From Girardinichthys multiradiatus (Eukaryota > Chordata > Actinopteri > Cyprinodontiformes > Goodeidae), in the NCBI RefSeq assembly GCF_021462225.1, contig NC_061802.1, positions 8,699,859-8,763,858 of the forward strand: 64,000 nucleotides of DNA, in the 5' to 3' direction. Below the pieces are notes generated by a model. That model was not told the origin of the DNA. It did not search any database and saw nothing but the letters and a program-made list of their open reading frames with translations. A program made the translations under genes and the position numbers. How positions within the stretch are numbered: position 1 is the stretch's first letter; the number at the start of each line of letters is the position of its first letter. Shown here piece by piece: positions 35,965 through 47,574 of the stretch.

Positions 35965-37045
35965 CACTCCACACTTATTAGCACCACTTGTAAATATTCA
36001 TAGAAACCCATAAAATAAATGAATCTTTTGTTGCAGCAGAATAATTTCACACTGAAAAATGTAGAAAATCAAGACTTTATTTATTCATGTATTTTTTTTA
36101 TTGGGCGGCATGCTGACCAATTCTTGTTTTTAGCCGACTTACTGGTTCCACAGTTATCCAAACCTCCAACTATAACAGTTTTTAATATTAGTGACCTTGA
36201 CCTATTATTTCCCAGCATTATTAATGATGTAACCCTGCAGCAAAGACTAGCATCTCTAACCAAACACTAAACAACTAAACACTATCCACATGCCAACCAA
36301 TTGTTCGGATGAATAGTTGGAAAAAATTATATTTTCTGTACTACCATAACCTACACATGGCATTTGCTAATCACTAGTGGAACCCTGTGCTTTGGTCAAA
36401 GGAGTTGGAGCTTTTTGGCACCAAACATCACAAGTGGATCTGCAGTGACACTAAGAATGGGAATGTGGAAAAGCACTTATGCCGATGGTTAAATATGGTA
36501 GAGAATCTGTGATGCTGTGGGCCTGTTTCTCTTCTAAAAGACCTGGTAATCCCGTTGGAGTGCATTGGCATCCTGAACTCTATAAAAAATATTTTTAAAT
36601 AGAAACCTGGTGGACTCCACAAGAAAACTAAAAATGGGTCTTCATTGTTACTTTCAGCAGGGTAATGATCCAAAAGTGGCTAAATCAATACAGAACTAGT
36701 TTACCGGGTACAAAAGCAACCGTCTTCTATGACCATCCAAACCCTCAGGCCTAGAGAGGTCGGGCAAAGATGAACGGTCAAAGATCCCTCTTTCTATACT
36801 CCTACCTTGTGAAATGTTAGAAGAGGAAACCACGTGCTGTCCTATTGGCAAACAAGAGAAGCACAAAGTATTAGCAGCTAGGTAGCCAGTAAATGTGCAA
36901 CCAGTGATAAGTTTCAAAACAATTATTTTTCATATGGGATTTTTCCCATATTGAAGTTAGATTTTTCTAAAATCTGTAGTGTGAAATTCTGCAGGTGCAA
37001 TAATAAGCTTTTTTTATCCAAAGGTGCCATTAAGTGTAGAGGGTG
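35965..37045 (+). mobile_element. Decayed Tc1-like element, another family
   Basis: Left end cttattagcaccacttgtaa and right part with aaattctgcaggtgcaataat. Between them are tatggtagagaatctgtgat and gctgtgggcctgtttctctt, then cagcagggtaatgatccaaaa, which are Tc1 catalytic-domain blocks (WACFSS.., QQ.NDPK). No open frame survives. Confidence 0.6.
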
Positions 37046-37302
37046 CTGTATAAATCAGAAGGCGCATCGCTTTACATTAAAGTGGACTAATTTCCTTACC
37101 TGCCACACATGAAAATTATCCACAGACTTTTAATTTGCCACAGAGACAGTTTCGTCCCCCAGGCTCTCTCTCATCCTCTGTGTTCTCAGTGTAACATTTT
37201 TCTGTATTTAAAAATGTTCTTGTGTTGCGAACCTTAAAAAGGTCGGACGATTGTCATATGAGAAACTGACTAATGCCGACTTCTGCGTGAATCTGTGTTC
37301 AG

Positions 37303-37553
37303 GCTACAGCACCATGAGTCCACAGGAGGACAGCGAGAATCCGCCCGGAAACAACGACCCGCTCTCGGCGGGCGTCGACGTCGGGAACCACGACGACGAC
37401 ATGGACCTGGACACGCCACCTCAGACGGCAGCGCTGCTGAGCCACAAGTTCCACCCATACCGACACGTGCACACCCACCACCACCCGCTGCACACGCAGA
37501 CGCATCACCTGCAGGCCGCCGTGACCGTACACAGCGTGGACGCAGAGTGCTGA
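37303..37553 (+). CDS. cachd1: cachd1 last coding exon, His-rich C-terminus
   Basis: Acceptor tgtgttcag at 37300-37302; stop TGA at 37551-37553; codes w1037-w1119. It begins YSTMSPQEDSENPPGNND, passes through DMDLDTPPQTAALLSHKF, then a His-rich stretch (HTHHHPLHTQTHHLQAA) and ends VDAEC. The family C-terminus is recognisable and the stop is natural. Confidence 0.97.
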
Positions 37554-40500
37554 TGCTCGAGGGGACTGAGCTAGCTTTTATTAAAGACTATTTTTGTAAA
37601 ACATTTGAGTATAACGAGACTCTCCACACTGTGTACTTCAAGGTTCAGAGGAGTTGAGGAAGAATCCCACAGCTGGAACGAGTGCCTCAGAGCCACCCGG
37701 ATTTACGCCCTGAATTACAAATTATGTGTCGTCGTGGCAGCATCATCTTTTTCTCATACCATCTTTTACTCAACTTTACTTAAAGTCTTGCAGACAATCG
37801 TACACATATAGGCAGACCTGGGCCAGTACATACAAGCAGTGGGGGTTTCCGGTTTCTCCTTTGAAGGATTAAGAACTCACAGTTTTAATGAGAACAGGAT
37901 AAAACTGGAGCCTAAAAACTTTGAGCAGAGACAAAAATCTTCATTTTTCAACATTGGACTGGACAAGAGGAAGACTGAATTAACGCTTGGGTCTGGTATG
38001 GATCTCCTTTGACTGTAAATGCAGCCCAGTTGGGACTGTAACATAGCCTTTCTTGCAACTAGTCTCTGAAGATAATCTCTCCAGAATCAGTTTATCTGGA
38101 AAGCTGCTGCCTTTCTCCAAAGAAGAGGCTTCTGGTCTCATCCACCATCCTGTAGGATGATATCTGAACACTTTCATGAATGTTTGTGAATATTAATGTG
38201 GGAAAGAAAACTCTTCAATGTTTCAGATAAATACACGGAAATTTCTGAGTACAATATTATTTTTCTACTATTTATTAAAGCGGTAGATCCTCAAAACAGT
38301 TGGAAAAGCAATCAGGCAGTAGGTGATGCATCAGATTCAAGGCTCATTATTTTTGTTTTTTTTCCTCGTGAAAATATTACTGCTTCTTCAAGATGAAACT
38401 AAATGGCTTTAAGTCTTGTTATTTTAAGGTAATGGGATTATGACGCTTTCAAATTAAACAAAATCAGTTTAAGCTGTTCCTTCAGTGAAACATGTCATAA
38501 TGAAATCAGTTTAAAATCTAAAAAAAACATTGAAACAGTTCACATCCATAACAAGCTTGAGATTACATCATAGTTCATATTTTAAGATGACAAAATGAAT
38601 GATTTTCAAGACAAAACAAGGTTGAGATCTTATATTGATATGAAATTAAGAGACTAAACTCGAGACCTTATTTCAAGATAATAGTATAAAACATTGTGTA
38701 ACTAGTGTGAATTACATTTAGCTCAGGAAGTAAGAGATTTTTGTGCAGTTTTCAAGCATGGTCAGAAAAAACTTACTAAACCCAAAAATAAAATAAACAA
38801 ATAAAATGATCTGAAAATCAAATGAGAGATTTGAACATTTGAAATCTGGAAATGTTTAGAATTTCTGAAATAAAAATTATGTACGAAGTTTAAAACAAAA
38901 TGAAGACAATGAGCCTCAAATTTGGAGTTGGTGATTTATGGCAAGCAGTACATCTTTCAGTTTTCCGAGGTGTGTCTGTTGTTTAAAGTATTTTGTTTGA
39001 CGGTCGGTGAAAAGTTAATCTGCACAAGACAGAAACGTTTGTGCATGCTGAAAAAGTGTTTGACCTTTGGGAGATGGAGGAGTAGCAACTGAAGCCAAAA
39101 CCAGTAAAAAAAATTCCTGGCTTTAGTCAGTGCTGGGGAGAGTTCTGTCAGGATGATAACTGGGGATCCATAAAAAGGTCCTAGCAGAGGCGGACATTGT
39201 TTTGGGTCCTGGATAGAAAAACGGGACAGAATGTTATCTCACTACAACCTTTTTGCCTTTGAGGCCAAGCTGATGCTGCATGTACCGTGTGAAGGTTGTG
39301 TGCTGGATTACGCGCAACAATGCGGCCTCCTCCTCATCAGAATGGAAGGAAAGAGATGCTGCTGCTGTTGTGCAGAGGTTTACCCCCGTCTGTCGGCTCC
39401 TCTGCGGTTAACCACTCAAAATGTGACGTGTGTGTGTGTGTGTGTGTCGAACGTGTGGTTATCCACCTGAAACGCTTTCCTTGAGAGCATTAATTTTTTA
39501 AAACAGTGTTGGAGAATTCTAGGTGAGCCAATTATTATTGAAAAACCCACTCTTTCTTCTCCCGAGGAGTTGCTTCTTGACCCGGTCTGTGCTTTGTGGG
39601 GTTTGATTGTTCACCTGATCAAATCATGCGTGGCATCTAATAGATGCCAAGATGTCTATTGTTCTGCAAAGATTCATTATAAAATGTAAATACAGAGTCA
39701 TGAATAGTTATTAATGTCCTGTACACTCATTTAAAAAACAAAAACTAATGTTAATATTCAGATATTGAATCGTCTGTTCATGGTGTCTTGCTATATTTTG
39801 ATGCCGTGGATGTTTCTCTTTTATTTTTTTTTTAGGCTTATTTTTCCTTAGGTCCATATTGGATGGAAGTCAGTACTTGGAAATTTTAATACACAGTTTA
39901 AGAGAATTGTAGTTTTTAAAGGGTTATTATTGTGTGTCTTTGAGAACTATGTAAAAAAACAAATTGCTCTCCCCACTGACAAAGATTTTTTTCAGCTTTT
40001 TATTGAGTAACGATCAAACATTTAAGAGCTGTATTCATTCACTGCCGTTTTAATTTGTCTCATACTTTTTAAGAGAAAAAAAAGCTTAATCTCCAAAACG
40101 ATTCAAATGTTTCATTCTAGTGGAGCAGACTTTAAAGAAAACCGATGTTTTCCCCTCCAAGCTGAACCCCACATCTTTTTGTTGCAGGAGAGCTTTTTAA
40201 CAGTATTTCTAAGCTGTTGTTAAAAAACATAAAGTATGTACGTGTTTATACAGAAACACTCTGAATTACAAGTTATTGACTGAAGGAACATGTGTACCTC
40301 ACCCAACCCCGCTCCCAATGTATCGTATAGTTATCAACTGAGATTAATTGCAATGTGAATGTGATAAAGTACATTTTACACTTAAATTGTCTGTTTGTGA
40401 TTCCTAAGAAAACATACAGAGCAAATCCCGAACTACTGTAACAGGATTACTGTAACATTCTAAAGAAATGATTATTTTATTATTAAAAAGAAATAAATGC
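37554..40500 (+). other. cachd1: Probable cachd1 3' UTR
   Basis: About 2.9 kb after the stop has no recognised transposon until the SINE at 40507, unlike the flanking DNA. An AATAAA at 40492-40497 is a plausible polyadenylation signal; other AATAAA-like words occur near 38785-38805. A short GT run is at 39428-39447. The 3' end is inferred; transcript data would be needed. Confidence 0.5.
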
Positions 40501-40506
40501 ATTAAG

Positions 40507-40620
40507 GGCTGAACAGTAGTGCAATTGGTAGCACTTGCTTTGCAGCAAGGCAACAGTCCTGGGTTCAAATCCTGGCCTGCGGTCTTTCTGCACCCCCCAC
40601 CTCTCCAGGTGCTCCTGCCT
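40507..40620 (+). mobile_element. tRNA-derived SINE, head only
   Basis: ggctgaacagtagtgcaatt (box A region) and gggttcaaatcctggcc (box B, 40561-40577), then ggtctttctgcac. The head matches that of the longer, inverted copy at 48425-48770, but the body is missing. Confidence 0.75.
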
Positions 40621-41469
40621 CCTCACACGGTCCACAAATACGACCATTTAGTCAGTTATAAGCCAAATCTACTAGAAATAAAACATGCCTTACGACGGCG
40701 TATTAGGGTCGGGTTAAGAGATTTTTCTTTTAATTACGAGAATAGTTGGAATTTTTATGAGAACTCTTACAAAAAAGCAGTTTTCCATGTGTTAAAATGA
40801 GGAATGTTGAGCATCTTTTGAGGTTATACTTTAGTATCGTTTTCACAAAGGACATTCTAATCTTTTAGCACATCAGCATCAAATTATTACCATAATCAGG
40901 ATTTTGAAATGACTGTCTGCTTCAAAGAAATAACCACACGGACTTGGAAGAAATTGCTTGATCCATGGAAAAGGAGCTGTCATTACTTTTTTCTCGCAAT
41001 TTTACAACTTTATTGTTGTAATTCAAAAAAATTAATTCTCTTAGCCTTGCCCTAATACTCCGTCGTGCATGCTAGACATTTCACCCGAAAGCAGGTAATG
41101 TTTCTGTACAACTAGGAAGTGCTGGAGGACAGGTCAGGAGTGTTGACCTTTTCCACATATGCAAATAAAATAAAAGGATATTGCTTTGTAGCCACGTCTG
41201 GAAACAGCTTCAGAATTCTAGACATTACAAAGTTGCAGCTGTAACCTATTTTAAACGCTTCAAAAACAGAAGCAACAAATTGTCGAGAACTAATACAAAG
41301 ATGACTTGCTCTCAAAGCATTTCTGACTGAAATACGGATGGTGATATATTCTGATAGCTTCAATCAGAAAATTGTGGCCATACTAGAAATTAATGGAGAA
41401 TGTTAACGAAAGCAAAATAAGTACAGGTTGTTATATTAGTGGTGAGAAATGTCGCATAAAAAGTTGGTT
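40621..41469. other. Intergenic, nothing recognised
   Basis: AT-rich sequence between the cachd1 end and the nested transposon cluster. No exon or named element. Confidence 0.5.
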
Positions 41470-41621
41470 CAAGTATAAATTGGATTTAAGTTTGTCACAT
41501 TTTTATCCTGAACACTCTGACAACAATGACTGGAGGCAGCATCATGCTGTGGAGCTGGTTAGAATCGATGAGAAGATGAACTGAGCTAAATAAAGGTACC
41601 TATTAGAAAACCTGTAGGCGC

Positions 41622-41760
41622 CCCGCCCTCGAGAACTACTATTCTGCAACTTTTAGGTGCATTCCCTCTCCAACACACCTGAATTAAATGAATAGTGGGT
41701 TAGCATGCCTCTGCAGTGCTGAATCAGAGGGAATTCAGTGATTTGATTCAGCTCTGTCTA
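41622..41760. mobile_element. Partial palindromic MITE, second copy
   Basis: Shares gccctcgagaacta, ccaacacacctgaatta and the gattca spacing with the element at 11311-11490. It is cut off on the right by the element at 41787. Confidence 0.6.
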
Positions 41761-41786
41761 AAATTTGCATGACAGTAGCTCTAGTT

Positions 41787-42191
41787 CTGCGTTCCATTAA
41801 CCTCGTCGAAACTGGGACGTCAGAGTTTACGTCATCTCCGAGTTGTAGCTTTCCAGTTTCCTGCTTGTTTTTAGTCGTATTGCTAGCAACTGTAACAGCA
41901 GTCTTAGAATAACGATGACGATAACACTGTTCTACGCTTTTGTGAATATAAACAGCGTTGAAACACTCCGTCTTATAAACACTGAAAAAGTAATACATGT
42001 ACAACTGACTGAATAGAACTGCTAAAAACAGTGTGTTACTACTATTAATGCGAGTAGCAACCATCTTGAATGTGGAAGTCGGGTACGGTCATGTTGCTCT
42101 GACTTGTAATTCTGACTTTTGTGGGAGTTGCAGTTGAAATTTCTTACTTGGAGGTCGGAAATTCCGACTTCTGAGTAGAAATGGAACGCAG
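41787..42191. mobile_element. MITE with CTGCGTTCCAT terminal repeats
   Basis: It begins ctgcgttccatt and ends atggaacgcag, an exact inverted terminal repeat of at least 11 bp over a 405-bp element. Weaker symmetry continues inward. It has no coding capacity; target duplication not clear, so superfamily is unassigned. Confidence 0.75.
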
Positions 42192-42992
42192 CAAAATGGA
42201 GTGAAGTTGAGAACCCGTTTTAGAGGCATCAAAAGTCTTGTGACGGGAGTAGAGCTTCACCTTCCAGCACGACTAAACTTACAGGGAAGGCACAGCGAGG
42301 TGGTTTAGATCAAAGTATATTCATGTGTAGAAGATGACAAGCAGCTCCTGTAGAAAGTTGTACTTCATAATTGCTGCACGAACTACAGTCTCAGCTGGGC
42401 CTTCTTCGGAACAGCGTCTATGCGTGAACAGGGGTGAAAGTGAGCCGGTCCGGTACTGCGTACTACTAAAAGATTCTGCGCCGGTATGCAGTACCGGGAA
42501 GAGGGAAGAACGGCTGTCTGCTATGAAGCCGTCATCCAGAACCAGTTACGGCTGCAAAAATTCACGAGCAAACAAAGATCAGAACCGCTACCAATTGTCA
42601 GTCTAAAACACGACTTAATCTGTTTCTAAATATTGCTTTTATCCCCTCATTCCAAACTGTTTCTGAACTATTCTGCTATGCTGGAGCCTCAATGCTCTTG
42701 CTTTGCTTCTCTCCCCTCGGAGTTCAAGGTTTTTGTGAACGGCCAGCCTTTAAAATGAGCACCGCTACGTTTAATGTCTGTCTGCTCGCTGCTAAATACC
42801 CCAGTTAAAAGGAAAGGGAGAGTAACTAGTTATGGTTCATGTTATTTTGCTGAATTACGACAACACAGTACAGCTCGAAAACATCGCTAACCATAACCAG
42901 AGATTTCACATACACTACACGAGAGCGCATGCCAAGGAGCGGTTGCCAAGGAGATCGGTGCGTTCGATTTAATGGACTGGGAGATTTTACAC

Positions 42993-42998
<6 letters not shown>

Positions 42999-43074
<76 letters not shown>
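42999..43074. repeat. (AT)n microsatellite, about 38 units
   Basis: Pure AT run at the junction between hAT sequence and the LINE fragment. It is likely unstable in length and produces spurious YIYI reading frames. Confidence 0.97.
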
Positions 43075-43078
<4 letters not shown>

Positions 43079-44100
43079 TCTCGAGGGGTCCACAGATGAG
43101 AGTAACAATTAACACACACTCCCCACACCCACTGTAAACAGTGTTGGCGAAGCACTGCTTCCCCCTCCTGAGGCACCGGACGGTTTGCCAGAATCGCTTC
43201 GGGGCCAACCGGTAGTCCTTCTCCATGGCCTCACCGAACTCCTCCCAGGTCCGAGTTTTTGCCTCTGCCACCGCCCGGGCCGCGGTACGCTTGGCCCCAC
43301 GGTACCCGTCAGCCGCCTCAGGAGTCCCACAAGCCAACCACAGCCGATAGGACTCCTTCTTCAGCTTGAAGAAGGAGTCCACCACCGGATTCGGGGATTG
43401 CCGCCGCAACAGGCACCACAGACCTTACGGCCGCAGCTACGGGCAGCAGCATCGACAATAGATGTGGAGAACATGGTCCATTCGGACTCTATGTCTCCAA
43501 CATCCCTCGGAATCTGGTCAAAGCTCTCCCGGAGGTGAGAGTTGAATACATCCCTGGCCAAGGGCTCTGCCAGACATTCCCAGCAGACCCTCACTATGCA
43601 CTTGGGCCTGCCAAGTCTGTCCGGCTTTCTCCTCCTCCAGCGGATCCAACTCACCACCAGGTGATGATCAGTGGACAGCTCAGCCCCTCTCTTCACCCGA
43701 GTGTCCAAAACATGCGGCCGAAGATCTGATGATACGACAACAAAGTCGATCATCGACCTCCTGCCTAGGGTATCCTGGTGCCAAGTGCACTGATGGACAC
43801 CCTTATGTTTGAACATGGTGTTCATTATGGACAATCCGTGACTAGCACAGAAGTCCAATAACAAAACACCGCTTGGATTCAGATCGGGGAGGCCATTCCT
43901 CCCAATCACGCCTCTCCAGGTGTCACTGTCGTTTCCCACGTGGGCGTTGAAATCCCCCAGCAGAATAATGGAGTCCCCAGGAGGGGCACTATCCAGCACC
44001 CCCGACAGGGACGCCAAGAAGACCGGGTACTCCGCACTACCACTCGGCCCGTAGGCCAAAATGATAGTCAGAGACCTCTCCCCAACCCGAAGGCGCAGGG
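43075..44100 (-). mobile_element. LINE internal fragment: apurinic endonuclease domain
   Basis: On the minus strand the frame at 44059-43361 reads [34 protein letters not shown] and [17 protein letters not shown], the GDFN, Asp and SDHH-like motifs of an APE-type LINE endonuclease. A second frame continues SYRLWLACGTPEAADGYRG and EKDYRLAPKRFWQTVR (linker before the reverse transcriptase). Both ends of the LINE are missing, including the reverse transcriptase. Probably the same family as 3190-4310. Confidence 0.88.
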
Positions 44101-44207
44101 ATAGAAAAACACAATATCATATTTAAAGTAATAATCAGACATATTAGTGTGATCTTGAGGCCTTTTCAACAACATGTTGTCCAGAGATGATTATTTTGGG
44201 GTGGGGG

Positions 44208-44232
44208 ATATATATATATATATATATATATA
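44208..44232. repeat. (AT)n inside a GGGG/CCCC palindrome
   Basis: gtggggg, about 12 AT units, then tcccca forms a self-complementary block near the right end of the hAT element. Confidence 0.9.
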
Positions 44233-44334
44233 TCCCCATTCCACCCTCTAGCTCCGCCCCTAAGTACTGGGCAAGATTTTAAAACTACTTTCACCCCTGT
44301 GCGTGAAGGCTATCTTAGGTCCCGAAAAAGGGTG

Positions 44335-44960
44335 GTTCCTAAGATCCGGAAGTGATCCACAGTAGACACAGTGGAAGTGTGGGCTGAGTTCTCCGGAAGT
44401 CCACTGTCATCTCCACAGTCTTGAGAGGGTTAAACTCCAGGTGGTTCTGAGCGTACCAGTGGACCAGCCAATCCACTTCCTGTCTATATGCAGACTCATC
44501 ACTTCCCTGGATCAGACCAATACCGTTGGTGTTTCACTGACTGGTCTGCTGAGGTGCAGTCATTCGTGTACAGAGAGAACATGCCCCTCAAGGTTTCTGA
44601 TGGTTCTTGTACGGTAAGATGCTCCCCAGCTTCATCTGCTTCTGCCGCTCAGTCAGGAAGCTGATGATCCACTGATAGGTGGTAGCTGGCACTTTGAGCC
44701 ACGTGAACTTCTTATGGAGGATGTCTGCATTGATGGTGTTGAAGGCTGAGCTGAAGTCCACAAACAGCATCCTGGTGTACGTCTCTGGGTGGTTGAGGTG
44801 GTGCAGGATGAAGTGTAGTCCCGGGTTGACTACACAATCTGCTGACCTGTTTGTAAGCAAACTGCAGGTGGTCCAGGAGTTGGTCTTTGGTGTCCTTCAG
44901 ATCCCTCAAAACCAGTTGCTCAAAGGATTTCATGGTCACAGACGTCAGGGCGACTGACGT
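44335..44960 (-). mobile_element. LINE of the L2 group, reverse transcriptase fragment
   Basis: The minus strand reads SFEQLVLRDLKDTKDQLLDH, LQFAYK, then FILHHLNHPETYTRMLFVDF and SSAFNTINADILHKK (motif A), QWIISFLTERQK, FSLYTNDCTS and IGLIQGSDESAYRQEVDWLV with KTVEMTVDFRRTQP. Two deletions remove PQG (motif B) near 44590 and the xADD box (motif C) near 44530. Frameshifts are present. Confidence 0.85.
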
Positions 44961-45859
44961 ACTGAAATGGGTGGGCTGAATACAGGTGCCTTCAACACTT
45001 TTCAGATTTTTATTTCTTAATAAATGTTTGAATGTGCTTTTCTTTCCTCTTCACCATTCTACACTACTTAATGTGGGTCTATCAAGCAAAATCCCGATAA
45101 AATACACTGACGTTTGGGCTTGTAGCCTAACACAAACAAGTTCAAAGGGTAGTAATACTTTTACAAGACACTGTATATATAGACTTCTCATCGGAAAAGT
45201 AGATTTTGCTTCTAAGAACACAAACATGGAAAATAATCTCATAGTAAAACCCTGAAAAAATTCGGGTTTGATATACTTGAAAAGCTGAATCGTGAACCTT
45301 CAAGGCCCATCATACAAAAGTTCATTTATTTACAAATGGTTAAAAATTTTTGTCAGGGTCATTTTAACATTACCTTATTAGAATGTTGTTGGACACCTCG
45401 CCCACAAATCCTCTGTGGTGAGACGGAGTTTTTTTCTTTCTTTCTTTCTGTCTGTATGTCTTTGTTTCTGTATTTCCTGGCCCAGTGTTCACATTTACTA
45501 GCAGCAGAAGAACGCTTTCCAAAGCCTTTCCACCCTATATTATTCTCTCTGGTTCATGCAGGGACATTTGGGACACCTGCACTCCAAAGAGCTGCTCTTC
45601 AGAGGCATTTTGGCCTTATTTGGAGGGTAGTCTTTTACGAGATTTTCTTGTTCTTTACTGAGCTGGCCGAGCTTTCAGGTTTGGTTGTGTGTTGTTTTCT
45701 TTCTTTATTTGCATATATTCAGGGGTTTTTTTAGGTTGCAAGAAACTAGGAACAGTTTAAATAGTTAAACTACTTATACAACAATATTATCCCAAGTAAA
45801 CACAAAGCTTTTTCAGTTACTTCTGCTGACTCAAAATTATGAAACCCCCTAAAGCCCAA

Positions 45860-46720
45860 CCTGATTTGATCACTCAAAAGCATCAGGTAGAAATAGAACA
45901 CCTCAAACACTTGGACTGCTGATGGTAATGTTTCATTACATGTTTACAGGAAATATGGCAGTCAAGGGAATTTTTCAAAATGTTCAGCGAAGAGATCATT
46001 GTACTGGACAAATGAGGAAGAAGATGCAAAATAAAAGCAAAGATCCTGGATGTTCTTTGAGATACAGTTGGGAGCACAGTTCTCGAGTTTAAAGTTAAAC
46101 AAACAGTGGCAACCCCACCTGGAAGTGGCAGAAAGAGAAAGTTATTAGTAGCGGCCACCATATTCCTGAAGAGGCCAGGGGAATAAAGAAAGAGGTGGAG
46201 GAAGACAGAATCATTCAGTGATAAGTTGGATTCAATCAAGTATCAGGTCATCCTGGGAGAAAAATTCCATGCCCTCTGAGGAAGATGAAGCTTGGGATTC
46301 ATTGGACCATCAGATAGCGCTATAGATGTCCCAGGAGATACTAGAGTGGCAATCACACTCACCTGACTTGACGTTTCTTCAAAATATCTGGTAGGAATTG
46401 GGAACAAGGCGGTTGCAGCACACAAAACAAAGAATATTAGCGGTCTGGAGCCGTTTGCCTTTAAGGATTGGGCTACACTGCCAGAAACTGCTGTCTGGCT
46501 ATGTATGACTTTTTCAGCAGGTAATAACATCCAGCAGCTGCTCTGCTATGTACTAAAGATGATTGTCATGAAGGGACTGAATAACCTTGAGACTACAGTA
46601 GTCACTAAAGTGGAAAAAGTATTTTGATATCACTAGCTCTTGTTTGATGTGTCTTCTGCAAATTGCTGCTAGTTTGTACAGTTTTTTTATTGGATCGTTT
46701 GACTAAAAACCTAATTTGGA
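45860..46720 (+). mobile_element. Decayed Tc1-like element, fourth family
   Basis: Sense translation shows the remnants SWEHSSRV near 46070 and SHSPDLTFLQNIWQELGTR near 46355-46410, the latter matching the Tc1 block SPDLNPIENLW with the catalytic Glu lost (Gln). Many stops interrupt it. Confidence 0.65.
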
Positions 46721-47574
46721 AAGGTTGAACATTGTATGGTGCAACTAAACGGATGAAATAAAATGTGTTCTGATTAATCTCTCATTGCCAAAAATCAAAC
46801 AAAACAAAACCTTTCAGTGCCTGTCAAAAGGACCATGCTTTAGTTTAAAAAGGAAGTGACACCTTTGTGTGCCTATAATTTTTTTTAGCATCCTCCTCAA
46901 GGATGTTACATGGTGACTGTAGACCTTTGCATTGAGAAACGGGCCATTTTTGCATAATGTGTTCTTTTACATGACATGCTCTTCTCAAAAGCAATGTTTC
47001 CTGCAATATGTTCGAAGCTGCTGGTCATGGGTCAGGCTGTGTGGAGGGATGGGGGTTGGTACTGCCTAGAAGACATGATCAGTTATTTATGAGGCCTTTC
47101 TGTACATACAGTGTTTCCTGCCAGGGGATCTGGGAAACAAGCACAGATGGAGAGGTAACATGGTTCTGACAGTATGTAACAAGATGTTGCAACAAATGAA
47201 GCACTATGTAAAAGGGTTATCTGCTACAATGCTTTTAATTGAATTACAATTGGTCTGGTTTTTAAACAATGTCTGGAATCCAAAACCTAAAATGGCAGCA
47301 CAACTTTCAGTGGTAAAAAATCAAAATCATAAAAATAACCACACTGTATAATTTAGAAACAAAATGTGTATGTTAACTTTTGAATATATATTTTTTTGTT
47401 TTAATTTATGGTTGGTTTTCATTGTCATATTAAAACCATTATTAGGGAAATTTGTTATCAAAATGGGGTTATGCGAAGCATTTACAGGTTGTCAGTATTT
47501 TACCTTTAGCGCAGAGCAGTCAGAGTGAGCTGCTTTGGAGAGTGATAAAAATGGGGGACTCAAGCTTACAGCTA

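Larger units (their letters stand above)
2411..37553 (+). other. cachd1: cachd1 gene, 23 coding exons (3' part of gene)
   Basis: This is the span of a split gene whose joined exons encode about 1,119 residues ending in DAEC-stop. Established knowledge: CACHD1 is a type I membrane protein related to calcium-channel alpha2delta subunits, with an extracellular VWA domain, two Cache domains, one transmembrane segment and a cytoplasmic tail. It modulates voltage-gated calcium channels and has been linked to Wnt receptor signalling. The sequence shows that order: VWA in exons at 7637-11231, Cache regions in exons from 14542 to about 25544, a Cys-rich segment at 27441-30752, a transmembrane helix in the exon at 31176, then a charged and His-rich tail. 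All introns are GT-AG and every phase matches. The mammalian protein is about 1,270 residues, so roughly 150 N-terminal residues, including the signal peptide, lie left of the window. Residue numbers prefixed w below count from the first codon visible here. Confidence 0.96.
42429..44299. mobile_element. hAT-type DNA transposon with perfect 8-bp target duplication
   Basis: The element starts caggggtgaaagt and ends actttcacccctg, a 13-bp exact inverted repeat. It is flanked by the direct repeat tgcgtgaa at 42421-42428 and 44300-44307. An 8-bp duplication and CAGGGGTG ends are the hAT signature. Without its inserts it would be about 770 bp and codes for no transposase, so it is non-autonomous. 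A LINE endonuclease fragment (43075-44100) and an AT microsatellite lie inside it. Confidence 0.9.
41470..45175 (+). mobile_element. Nested transposon cluster in an old Tc1 relic
   Basis: Pieces of one Tc1 family (C) appear in order: ctggaggcagcatcatgctgt (about 41530), gcttcaccttccagcacgac with ggtttagatcaaagtatattc (about 42255-42325), and the right end with ggctgaatacaggtgcc, aaaatcccgataaaatacac and acttttacaagacactgta (44971-45173). Between them sit two MITEs, a hAT element with its own LINE insert, and an L2-type LINE fragment. I infer sequential insertion into one host element; the later pieces could instead be separate relics. Confidence 0.5.

Noticed and set aside
36019..36270. 83-codon open frame near the Tc1 relic
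   Set aside because: Lies in terminal sequence of a decayed Tc1 element and is AT-rich with no family match.
42826..43409. Open frames coding long YIYIYI runs
   Set aside because: They are translations of the (AT)n microsatellite fused to LINE sequence, not proteins.
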